A stretch of 64,000 nucleotides of DNA from Oopsacas minuta (Eukaryota; Porifera; Hexactinellida; Lyssacinosida; Leucopsacidae), in NCBI GenBank assembly GCA_024704765.1, contig JAKMXF010000111.1:760619-824618 (forward strand), in the 5' to 3' direction. The notes under the pieces were generated by a model. It was not told the origin of the DNA. It ran no database searches and saw nothing but the letters and a program-made list of their open reading frames with translations. This document shows positions 53,801 through 64,000 of the stretch, one piece after another (the stretch's first letter is position 1; every line of letters begins with the position of its first letter). The position numbers were made by a program, and so were the translations under genes.

Positions 53801-56800
53801 TGTCAGGACGCTACAAGAAACCTCTAGCAGAGTTCTTCTCGGAATTTGCTATCGTTATCCCTCCCTTTGTAATGTGCAACTTCTTCAGATGTATAACTAG
53901 TGATATTTCGCATATGCGGTTAGGAACTGCACAAGTTCTGTTCAAGTTCTTCCAGCAACATCTTGAACATTATCAATCTTATTATAATCAAACAAACTCT
54001 GAGTTACAAGGAAGAGCAAAACTACCTGAACAAGAAGATTTAATAACTTTGTTTTTCCAACTCTTATACTATTTGTTGAAGAATAATGATAAAGTTACAC
54101 CAAAAGAATTGGCAGAAGACCACCCAATTATCCCAACTCTTATTGCTCTATCAGGTTGTATCAGTCCAATGACACTAACCAAAACACAAATAGATGATTT
54201 GTTATCTGATATAAATAATATTGAAGCTACACATAGCGCTTCATTCGATGCAGATATCATATCATTGGTTGTTCCAAAACATTCTTTTCTACCATTCTCT
54301 TACTACAATCGTAACCAGAAGAGAGATGGAGAGAGGAGGAGAATGTCACTCAGACGAGGAGCTATTCGGTATAATCAACTTGAAGAGAAATTGCATCCAT
54401 ACGGGGAAAAGTTTTGGGAACAAGTGAAGGGAGAGATCGCCATACTTAACGAGGAACTTGAATCACTGGAAGACCCTAACAAATATTCCAGATTAATGTC
54501 AGAATTGGTTGACTGTCTTGATCAAGAAAACCTGACAGTGAGCACGTTAAAAGAACGAGAAAGGGATAATAGTAGTACGAGTATATTCTCGTTACAGTCC
54601 TCAGATGGAGAGTCATCACTGCCCCTGACACGTACAGAAGTCCCTAGGAGAGACACAAGTTATAAAACCTTAAAGAGGATGTCTTCAACAAATAGCTTCC
54701 AGCATCAATATAAAGATGAGTTCACAGAACGGTTAAGCAGACATCTATACTTCTGGGTATGTGGTCCACACTCCGCTATAGCCAGTCCAGTAGCATCGTC
54801 TTTACCTACTAGTGCCCACGATGTAGAACATATGCCATTTGAAATACTTCTCTCCAAGAAGAGACATGCACTCAAAGTGATAATCAATTATTTCTTCCAG
54901 TTATTGGACTATATAGGATTAAGAGTAAGGAGAGGACCTAATTCAGAAAGGGTAGGATCTAATTTTCTTTTCGGTACTGAAGAGGATGGTGTATCTCCTA
55001 AGTTACAGCGATTTTCTCTTCGATTACTACGCGGGACAAAAGTATTTCTCGAGAAAACAACTGGAGATGATCCAGCGTATCGTGCTCCCAGCTCACTACA
55101 AGACATTGATGAATCAGGGAGTGCATTCGTTACACAGCCAAAGAAATCCAAATCTACGTATAGTGCTGATAACTTAAAGTTCTTCTTGAAAGTACTAATC
55201 CCTATTCTCAACAGACATTTCCATCTACACAAAGTATACTATCTGAAGAGTGGTAGAGTATTTTATCAGGTTACTGCTACAGCCCAGGAGAGCGATGAAT
55301 TATCGAATCTATTCAGTGAATTCGTTACACATCTCCCAAAGATTCCATTATCTCTAGAACCTTCCAATCGATCTATCTTTACATTAAAACTAAAAGTATT
55401 TTTGCGTCGTCTTAGTGACGCAATCGAAGTGACCCCAAAGATGGCAGAAGAAGTTGGAGCTGATGGAACATACAACTTGTCTCTATATATGAGGAGTGGT
55501 AGTCATATAATGGAGTTAGTATCAAAACGCACCGGCGAGTACTCCTCCTGGATAAATATATCCTGTACACTGACTATTATGCTTCCTTTCTTTATAAATC
55601 TATTCAGGAAGATAGGAACTAGTTTGGAAGAAGATGTAGTGGAATATTTCGATAATCTAGAAGAATCAATTCGAGACAAAATCAAGCCTTATCTTAAAAT
55701 CCTGTATAACTCATTGATGAAAATAGCAATACAGTCTGAGCTACAGAACAATACCGTAATGAAGGAACAGATCGGTACGTGTATAGGATTGTTAACACAA
55801 GTTGCTCCACATGCTATATTCAAGGAAAAGATGGAGAGTTACGGAGTTAATGTGAACACCTGGCTAGATAGCATGTCTAGAAGCGAACTGATAGGAAATA
55901 TCATATTTCCGAACTATATTCATTTGCCTATTCTCTCATACACACTTGCGAAATATGGCAGAGATCCAGAAATAGACCCGCTTAAATTCCAGAAATGGGT
56001 GGACCAATTCATTGAAGAAGCATTTAACTGCATGCTGGAGAAGGTTAGGCTAAATCGAGATTTCATTCTTCTCTGGATAGAGACACACATTGAGAAGATA
56101 ATAATATGGTGCTCACCTGAAGTATTCTGGAGAAAATTTCTTGAAGTAATCAGTGAAGTTCGTATCCACCTGCTACAGGTGTATAATGCTGATAAAGCAG
56201 AACAACACAAGATACAGACTCAATCACAGAATAAGACAGGATACACGAATATTGATAACAAGTATTTCCAGACTATGTATAAGATTGTAGCTCAACAGTA
56301 CATTACAAGTGAGTTGATGACTATATTACGAAATAACGGGTAATAATTAGAAAGAATTATCGTTCCCAATGAATGCTTTTTCATTCAATATACCAATATT
56401 TACACATTCTGTGGATCCACTGCTATCGTCCGTGAACTACCAAGGGTCCAATGACCCCAGGTTTGGAAACCGATAAACTATCTTTACTACATTAAATTTT
56501 CTAGCAATTTCATTATTATGGCGTTACATCACAAAAGACAACATTCGTGAAGAGGTAGAGAGAAGAGAAGTGAATGATAAGTTCGTTAGCTTACTAATTA
56601 TACTCATGGAGATATTCGCTATATGGTGTGAGTCCCAATCTTTCAAGAAGGAATGTTTAAGTCTTGTAAAGTTAATTAAAGATCTAATAGTATTTGAGGA
56701 TTCAATGTTGTTAGGGGTAAGTAGAGGTAGTCAATGCGTATTTAGGAAACAAATATGTTAAACTAAATTCAATAGGTAATATTCACAGAAATGGAGATTA

Positions 56801-59800
56801 ACACAAACTACCCGCTTGAGCGTAGAAGCGGTATCGTATTAATCCTAAGACGTATCTTACATTTTGGGAAAGCTATTCCTTTCATCGAAAAGAACGAATG
56901 TTTGATAAATGAAGGCGTTAAGCTGCTACAAGAAGGGAAATCTCAGCACGCAGTGTCTGACTTAATTAGAGAAGAGTTTGCTCCGAGCGAACCAAAAAAT
57001 CCCAAGCAAGGAACATTTAAAAATCTAACTTGCATAGCTAACAATATGCTCTCACGGAGTGGCGGTGATCATATACAACTATTCATGAAGGAATTCATTC
57101 TTATGAAGCACCGCTTAAACGTAATGGCTAATCATACTTCACCTGGTGCTAGCAAATGGAAATGGCTCAGACACAAACAGATAATACGTAATATGATAAA
57201 GTTTCTAGCTAGCAAGCAATTGTGTAAAATGGCAAACTTCAGAGTAACCAACCATCTAATCCAAGGATACAGATTAAGGGTATTGTCTGGGCTAGAGTCT
57301 AATCAGAATCTCATACGAAATCTAGTTCAGAGCAATGTAAGCTGTCCTCAAAATGTAAGTACTGTGTAATTTGTGGATAATCCACATTAATGACTTGTCT
57401 AATACTAGGTTTCAGGAGCTAGTCTCGAACACATAGATTTCCAGCCAATAGCTCCACTAGTCTCACTGCTAGAGGTTCCAGCCAAAACTACTCATGAGGA
57501 GCAGTTGTATCTGGAGTATACACGGTATATGTTTCAAGCCTGTGACGATCTCTGGAGTGAGCTGGATGAGACTGATGACACCATGGATGATGAGAGAGAC
57601 CCCACAGAAGTTGAAGACAGGAAGTATAGGAGGATAGCACTCGAGAAGTTGCAGGTCAGTATTTATACGTAGAGTACAGCTTCGTTGATTTAAACTGTAT
57701 TCAAATAATTCAATACACTAATAGGAGAAACTCAACCATCTAGAAGTTCCACAAATGGTGATTAAAGTACTGATCAACTGTAGAGGAATCTGGTCTGCAT
57801 CTATATACCACTGCCTCCAGCTGGGTATAGCTATACTAAGAGGAGGAAATGAAGATGTACAGGAGAGTATGCTTACTTTTATCACCAAAACTTGTCCGAA
57901 GGAAACACCTCTTTTCAGAAACATATCAAAGCTGATAACCAGCAGTACAGTGCTAGATCTAGAATTATTCAATAGAGGAAAAGCTATTATGACTCATGGA
58001 CATATACAGTCTAAGATAAATGCGTTAGGTCACTACGAGTACACCATAGCATTGTTTAGGTGTGTTTAAATTAATATGACGTCACATACTTAGCTGAATA
58101 ATATATTACATGGTCCAATTGGTGTAGGTTTCTTCAGTTGCTCTGTGAGGGACATAATGCTAGTTTCCAGGAGTATCTACACACACAGGCTGGGAAGAGT
58201 ACAACAGTAAACCTAGTACAGATTACAGTTGATTATTTGCTACTGATGCAGGAGTCTATCTCTAGTTTCTGTTGGCATTATAACAACATGGATCATATTG
58301 AAGCAATGGGACAAGACAATATATCATGTGCTTTCTCAGTTATCAAGCAGGTTCTTATTACACTAACAGAGTATATACAAGGACCGTGCAAACTCAATCA
58401 GACTGCATTATCGAGATCTCGTCTATGGGACGCTATACAGGGATTGTTAAGACTATTCGCATACCTCCAGGAACAACTCAGTAACACAAACTCTATAGAG
58501 TTATTAAGAGAAGTACTCAAGGTGCTTAGTGATATGATAATCCTATTACTGAGTATGCTAGAAGGAAATCAAATGTCAAGTGAGATAGGAGTATCTATGA
58601 AGCATACACTTGTTGACTGTAGAAATGAATTACAGGATATTACAAAGTTCTGTTTCATGTTCATTAAGCTTAACGACACACTTACCTCAAAAGCATTCAC
58701 ACAATATGATACCAATAAAGACGGGAGGATATCTCGACTGGAATTTGAACGATCATTGCAAACTCAAAAGCAGTATTCCCCAGAGGAAGTTGATTATTTA
58801 ATGCGATGCGGGGATACTAACAGAGACGGATACATAGACTATGCTGAATTTCTAGATAGGTTTCTGCTAAGAGCGGAAGAGATAGGATTTAATTTGGTTG
58901 TTTTGTTACAGAATCTATTCGAACATCTTCCAAAAACTAATTCTGATTTTGAGCTCAATGACTTGAGGAATAGAGGTAAGGAATTAATGGAATATTTCAA
59001 TAACCATCTGGGATCTATTGAAATAATTGGGAAGAGCAGAACTGTTGAAAAGGTCTACTTTCAGATTCCTAAGAGCTGTAGGGACCAGTGGGCACGTTCT
59101 CAGATACAAGAGTCTAAGCGTGAGTTTATCAACACATGTGATCACGAGAATGTGAATAGCAAGCTAGACAAATTCATAGATTTCTCAGAGAATACAATAT
59201 TCGAGATGCGACATTTCGGTAAGCTCTGTCAAGTTGAAGAATGGGAGAGAGAGTCCAGAGCGAAAAGTCACCGTGATCAGAATATAGAAAGATTTAGAGA
59301 AATCACGCCAGGCCCTCAGTCTCAAGAATACACAACAAGAAATACGATTCGAACTTCCACATATTCTGGGACAATCAAAGCTAAATGCTTGTGGATATTC
59401 TTAACAGTAATTCACATAATTCTATGGTGTGGTAAGAATGTTGGACGTCTGATACCAAAGCGATATCGGAAGAAGAAATGTACTGAAGCTACTCCCAAGA
59501 CCTGCTGGCTTAAAGGAGAAGACACGTGCATGTTACCTGGAGAAGATATAATAGCGGCAGGAGACTGTGTTGAATTGGAGCCATCACATTTAATGAGAGA
59601 AGCAAAGCAATACTATGAAACTTCTAAAATAATACCTGTAGGATTTTCAGATGAATATGTAGACTTAAAAAATAAAAACTTTTCTCGCTTGAGGAAATTG
59701 AAACAGTACATGAGAGATCTAACACAACTCACTCACTACTGGCCACTCATAATTCAGTCAAATTTCAGGTTGTCCAGTTTCCTAGTCGAAAATGAACAAA

Positions 59801-61110
59801 TGTTGAAAAGTTTGCGATTCTTCTCAGTTATTTTCATGAATTTTCTATTACTGTTCTACTATCAATCAGATCAAGATATGTTCGCGTATGATTACCAAAT
59901 ATATCTGGTGCTGACAGCAAGTCTTCATGTAATGCTCTCCCTCCTGCTTCTCTACACATATATTATGTGGAAAGTACCATTAGAGTGTTTCAAACGTGAG
60001 AAGAAGATTTGTATTGAAATTCTACAGAATTCAGACATATTCAAAAGCTTTCTGGATAGCAATAGCAAACCGTTCTTGTCACAGTATTGGTGGGATGCAT
60101 GGGCACTGAAAAGTGATAAATTTCCACGTATGTATTGGGATAAACACTTCAAGCACAAAGTACGTGAAAATTACTCTGAAATGGACAGAGATGAGGAAAT
60201 CGATGAACTACTTGGAGAGAACATGGAAAGAAATGGAGAGAATAATGTAGACGAGGAAGACAATTATAGAAGTCTTAATGAATACACACATGGGAAGTTT
60301 GGTGTAGATTACTACTATGCTGTGTGGATGCTTTTCAGAGTATATCTCAGTGACAAGAATCTGTTATTCTCACTAATGTACATATGTTTCACGTGTATGG
60401 GACTGTTGTTTGATCATTTCTTCTTTGCATTTCACCTCATCCCGGAGATGATGGGGTATTTCAGTACTTTAAGAACAGTAGTAGTGTCTGTTACAATCCA
60501 TGGAAAAAGACTAGTATATACGACTCTATTGATGAGTGCAGTTATATTCATCTACACAGTATTTGCATTTAGGTTTTTCACAACTTACTACAGCAAGAAT
60601 TGCACTAACATGGTAACTTGTCTCCAGTTTCATATGAGCTCTGCTCTCAGATCTGGGGGTGGTGTATCTGACGTCATAGATACCCCAGATAAGAAGGATC
60701 CATTAGTGCTCCCCAGATTCCTATTCGACATGTCATTCTTTTTCATAGTTATAGTATTCCTCCTGGCAATTATTCAAGGGTTAATCATCGATGCATTCGG
60801 AGAGCTACGAGATCGAGAAGAGGGAGTTCGTGCTTCAATGCAAAACAAATGCTTTATATGCGGTATTAATAAGGACAAGTTCAATCAAGTACCTCGTGGA
60901 TATGAGAAACATACAAGCAAGGAACACTACTACCCCAATTACCTATTCTTCCTCATGTATCTGATTAACAAGCATGATACACTGTACACGGGACAAGAGT
61001 CATACGTATGGGACCTGTACTTACAGAGGAAGTGGGACTTCTTTCCTATAGGCTGCTACTTCGAAAAGAACAGTAACGAGAAGCATGAAGCAGAACAACT
61101 CGTAGCATGA
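44857..61110 (+). CDS. RYR: Ryanodine receptor, complete, nine exons
   Basis: ER/SR calcium-release channel. Exons 44857-45398, 45600-46817, 47003-52656, 53198-56308, 56505-56716, 56776-57354, 57409-57654, 57725-58059 and 58128-61110; coding length sums to 14,880 nt, exactly 4,959 codons plus stop, against 4,967 in human RyR2. N-terminal MIR region (LRTEDIIYLNCKSKDEQYVI, GNAIILRHLTSKKYLACQP), RIH (LFSSEGILLE, NPENCQKLV), three SPRY domains starting near residues 780, 1258 and 1472 (EWFFEVEF, RWYFEAIIKSEGQIRVGWAT, RGYIGFTT), RyR repeats near 1042 and 1147 (AEYVHNQLCLKKIQRGWRYG), RIH-associated CEGHNASFQEYLHTQAG, two EF-hands (about 4160-4210), pore filter GGGVSDVID (about 4808) and the S6/C-terminal zinc fold CFICGINKDKFNQ, HYYPNYLFFLMYLINKHDT. 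Intron 1 and intron 3 carry repeat elements. Confidence 0.96.
45436..45570. mobile_element. TIR element (MITE), family E, in RyR intron 1
   Basis: About 135 bp. Left end TATACACTCAAACTTGTCTA and reversed right end ATATGCCGTCAAACCTGTAT, both running into TAACGG, form an imperfect inverted repeat. Interior repeats the motif ACCGTTAT. Occupies two thirds of the 201-bp intron. Confidence 0.65.
52930..53165. mobile_element. Possible decayed transposon remnant in RyR intron 3
   Basis: Contains TGGGGTTGTTCAAACGTTAC followed by GTAACGC, and about 100 bp later TTTTTGACCCCATCTCCCTG with a reversed GCGTGAC-like segment. Such paired GTAACGC and TTTGACCCC motifs are common in non-autonomous DNA transposons of invertebrates. 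Inverted repeats are too decayed to set the ends. Confidence 0.3.
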
Positions 61111-61247
61111 TAACACACGACATTTCACATTCTAAGCAGAATATATGGATTTGATTAATACCAGAATTTGATATTGTAGTTATGCAGCATTCTAATTCTA
61201 CATATAGCAAATAATGATATTGTTCAATATATATGAGGAATATGCAC

Positions 61248-62859
61248 TTACTTTGGGAGTACGTGACTATATCCCTTAGGAGTTATGGTGCTCACTCCCG
61301 CGGCGCCTCCCGTCTCATTGATGGGAGGGGAGAAGTCAGAGGGGTTGAATTCGGAATTAGGGTTAGGACGGAGTCTGGCAGTAGATGCTCTACCCTTTGC
61401 AGATTTTTGTCTTTGAGAAGAAGGGAGGTGTGGGAATCGAGTAAGACCCATAGCAGTGATCGGGGTGACTAGAGGAGGAAGTGAGAAGCTCACTTTTGTT
61501 TCTGTCAAAGATCTGAAGAGAGTGAATTATAATGTATACACTTGCTTATAATAGTTTTAACATACAGAGTAGGATCGTTTCCTAGAATAAAGTGTGTTGT
61601 TCGCTGATAATCAGTGCTTTTGGATCGTTTCTTGGATGTAGGAGATTCTAGTTCTTTTTCTTTCTTGAGCCAGTCACGATAGGTCTACAAGGAAGAATTA
61701 AATAATAGTATAATTATAGTTTATCCTTAGTAGTTAGCAAAACGTACCACAGTTCCATCAAAGTGATTTTGGTACATAGAATCACCCATCTTGAATTCCC
61801 CTACGTATTTGGAGGACATATCCTATAATCACAGAGAGTATACATTACATCAATGGATACTTGATAGAATGGAATGAATGAATAACTTGGAAGGTCCCTA
61901 AGGCTGATTTTTTACGTGCATACTTACCGGAAGACTACATAGAGTTGGTGGTAGAGATTGTTGTCTCTAAAGGATCAGAAATAAGAAATAATGCAACACA
62001 ACAAGACAAAAATATATCAAAATACCTTCTTATTAGATTTTATCAAGAAATCTGATTGTACTGTACTCTGAAACTCATTGCTAGCATCACCGAAAGTTAT
62101 ATCACTAGAATTCTACAAAGGAAATACATTCGCAAATAATAGGGAAATTAACACAGGTTCAGAGTTCATTTGTGATAATTGCTCCCTTATCTCACTTTAC
62201 AACGGAGTACATAATAATAACGGATAAGGCCAGAAGGGTTACAATTATGGATTCCATTTGATTGTCCCCACGTGTAAATATACAATATTTTCTAGTAAAT
62301 TTAATACATACGTATTGAGATTATTCATTCTACATACATACATACCTGCAGGTTAGCATTCCATTGAGAAGAGGTAGAAACTACAGATGGTTCATGCTTC
62401 TAGATCGAAAGTAAAAATTAATAACCACATAGATAGACATAAGGCAATGTCGAAGTATGATTGAACCTCAAATATTCGTTAATAATTAATCTTACAGGTG
62501 GACACATCAGCAAATTATGAGAATTTTAGACAAGCACTCGATCACAATGACTGAGTAGAAATGGGAGATAGCCCGCATATAGAAAGCTCGTATAAGTGAA
62601 TATTAGGGTATCGACCATATGACAAACTATTAATAAATATTATTTTGTACTAAATTATTAATTAAAGATTTGCTAAAAATACATTACTTGCTTTGTAATA
62701 TAATTTATTGGTAGAATTCCATTCATTTTCTTCTCTCCCCCTGTCTTCTGGACGTAACACAGCAGAGCGACAAAGCAAATCTCGTAAAGCTGCATTGTCT
62801 TTCTGTCTGCAACTCCCGTAATAGGCCTCGTACACAGGATTACGAGCTCCACTTAACAT
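61248..62859 (-). CDS. Axonemal SAXO5/TEX45-type repeat protein
   Basis: Exons read: 62688-62859 (MLSGARNPVYEAYYGS), 62346-62399, 62026-62112, 61928-61966, 61748-61822, 61566-61684 and 61248-61512 (stop 61248-61250). Repeated short motifs occur at regular spacing: SSDITFGDASNEFQSTVQSD, YVGEFKMGDSMYQNHFDG, then STDYQRTTHFILGNDPT. This 'xxHFxxGxD ... T.SDF' pattern is seen in stabiliser-of-axonemal-microtubule and doublet microtubule inner proteins such as TEX45/SAXO5. The C-terminus is basic and Ser/Pro-rich. All junctions fit except the first (62688 to 62399), where phases disagree by one base and a missing exon between is likely. The assignment is to a motif type, not a proven ortholog. Confidence 0.58.
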
Positions 62860-63110
62860 ACTATATCGGATAGCTAAACCATCAAAATAGCCATTTGATG
62901 AGATTTAATACGAATTAGGAAATGCATTAGGTAATGTATTTTGAATGGATATTTTAATAAAAAGAAATATACAGTGATAATGAAATAGAATGAGCGTATC
63001 TGTAATCTACCAGCTGAACTCCCAGAAAATGTCCAATAGCAGTCTGCAATATAGTGCAGAGTGTAAGCAGCTCTTTTCGTGTAATAAACTATTACAGATT
63101 TGCAATATTG
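62860..63110. other. Spacer upstream of axonemal-type gene
   Basis: About 250 AT-rich bases between the 3' end of the kelch gene and the start of the axonemal-type gene. Nothing recognised. Confidence 0.35.
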
Positions 63111-63427
63111 TTAAACATCAGTAACAGGAGGAATAACTGCTAGTCCAGAGGCTGCTCTGCATGTGTGCATACCGGATACAAACTCCCAAGTATCAGTCCT
63201 AGGGTCGTATATTTCTGCTGTATTGAGGTAAGAAGGGCCGTTAATACCGCCTACAGCGATTAACCGAGACCCTAGCTCTGTGAGACACACGCCATCTCGG
63301 GGTGTTGACATTGGACTGATGGTCGTCCATTTTCCAGCAACAATATCAAAGCATTCCACTGAGCCAAGTCTACAGATACCGTCATTACCTCCAGAAATAT
63401 ATACACGACCTCCTAGCACTGCAACTC
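63111..63427 (-). CDS. Last exon of a kelch-repeat protein
   Basis: About 105 residues from an acceptor TAATAG at 63428 to the stop at 63111. Two full kelch blades with the GG and Y...W signatures: VYISGGNDGICRLGSVECFD, GKWTTISPMSTPRDGVCL, IAVGGINGPSYLNTAEIYDP, DTWEFVSGMHTCRAASGLAV. This is the typical C-terminus of a KLHL-type (BTB-BACK-kelch) ubiquitin-ligase adaptor. All upstream exons must lie beyond 63430 on this strand and none is visible before the window ends. Confidence 0.85.
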
Positions 63428-63615
63428 CTATTACACAATTGCAAATAAATACAGTAAAAGTGAAATTTAAGCAAATATCCAAACAATGTAGAAATGCAAG
63501 ATTTTATGTATAAAAAATCATAAAAAAAGGGTATTTTTAAGTATACGAGGTATTTAGTTGTATAATCAGTTCTTAACAGTGATAATAATACAAAGCTTAA
63601 ATGTATATAATACAC

Positions 63616-64000
63616 ATGGAAAAATTATATCACAACAAAATGAGAGAATTGCCTATTCTATTCTTAGCCCTGACTTGCTATATTGGTGTTCTACAAATGG
63701 GATTTGAGGGCGGTTATGTCTCTCCTACAGCAAACTCTCTCATTAAATACACTCCCTTAACAATCAATATTCTACCCATTTTCGCTGGATTCATATTCCT
63801 AGGTACCTTGGTAATGCTACCTCTACTGAGTTTCACTTCTCAAACAATTAACAGTAAGGCTCTGCTGATAGCGTCAATAGTACCAGGTTGTGTAGGTTGG
63901 TTCACAGTTGTCTTAAGCAATGACGTGTATACAATGTTGCTAGGAAGATTTCTGTTGGGCATACAGTCTTCTATTCTATTCCTTACTAGTATTTACCTTG
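63616..64000 (+). CDS. MFS sugar-transporter-like protein (5' part)
   Basis: Open frame to the window edge, 128 residues so far, starting MEKLYHNKMRELPILFLALT (a second ATG at 63640 is equally possible). Three to four hydrophobic helices: ILFLALTCYIGVLQMGFEGG, ILPIFAGFIFLGTLVMLPLL, ALLIASIVPGCVGWFTVVLS, and the GRFLLGIQSS start of helix 4 after TML. The YVSPTAN motif after helix 1 and GRFLLGI are typical of SLC2/GLUT-type facilitators. It lies on the strand opposite the kelch gene, apparently inside an intron of that gene. Confidence 0.72.
   Translation, partial: MEKLYHNKMRELPILFLALTCYIGVLQMGFEGGYVSPTANSLIKYTPLTINILPIFAGFIFLGTLVMLPLLSFTSQTINSKALLIASIVPGCVGWFTVVLSNDVYTMLLGRFLLGIQSSILFLTSIYL

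Noticed and set aside
54909-55232. Minus-strand frames within RyR exon 4
   Set aside because: Antisense shadows of a conserved receptor exon; no independent domain.

Overview
This is a eukaryotic nuclear window, almost certainly from a metazoan with a small, gene-dense, AT-rich genome. Coding regions are split by short GT-AG introns (mostly about 40-250 bp). Gaps between genes are often 100-500 bp. Many protein families are animal or ciliate-cell type (XRRA1, ILF2/NF45, MAU2, ryanodine receptor, CNG channels, NME7, IFT subunits). No bacterial operons, CRISPR arrays, rRNA or tRNA genes were seen. Some very large genes are strikingly intron-poor: IFT144 has one exon and the ryanodine receptor has nine. 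An early-branching animal such as a sponge is my best guess from density and composition, but the taxon cannot be fixed from this sequence.

Layout. 1-2725: IFT70/TTC30 (partial, minus) with a complete BTBD8-like gene inside its second intron. 2929-5493: XRRA1. 5635-9717: WDR19/IFT144. 9891-10762: Rieske protein UQCRFS1. 10933-11800: GNPNAT1. 12217-16185: two intronless tandem CNG channels on the plus strand. 16318-17905: PRODH (minus), sharing its 5' region with a plus-strand hypothetical gene (18082-18615). 18934-19572: small nucleotidyltransferase-fold gene. 19688-22642: moonraker/KIAA0753-like centriolar protein. 22759-24792: FBXW10-type F-box/WD40. 24939-25472: IFT43. 25612-27361: ILF2. 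27524-28787: NME7. 29042-30806: CK2 alpha with an unexpected N-terminal membrane segment. 31073-31379: a pure ATT microsatellite. 31655-35178: MAU2. 35650-36347: RPS9. 36618-38670: coiled-coil gene. 38830-39273: small hypothetical gene. 39615-40004: NTF2. 40435-43937: two EF-hand genes. 44857-61110: a complete ryanodine receptor of about 4,959 residues. 61248-62859: an axonemal-type repeat protein. 63111-63427: last exon of a kelch gene. 63616-end: start of an MFS sugar-transporter-like gene.

Theme. The genes fall disproportionately on the cilium/flagellum and Ca2+/cyclic-nucleotide signalling: two IFT-A subunits (IFT144, IFT43), one IFT-B subunit (IFT70), a centriolar-satellite protein, NME7, EF-hand and axonemal-motif proteins, CNG channels and a ryanodine receptor. 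Housekeeping genes (RPS9, NTF2, CK2, PRODH, Rieske, GNPNAT1, MAU2, ILF2) are interspersed.

Non-coding. Introns and spacers carry at least five families of short (about 90-190 bp) terminal-inverted-repeat elements beginning near TACAGT, resembling non-autonomous Tc1/mariner-pogo (MITE) elements. Splice junctions given here were read by eye from frame, phase and GT/AG signals; no alignment or transcript evidence was available.
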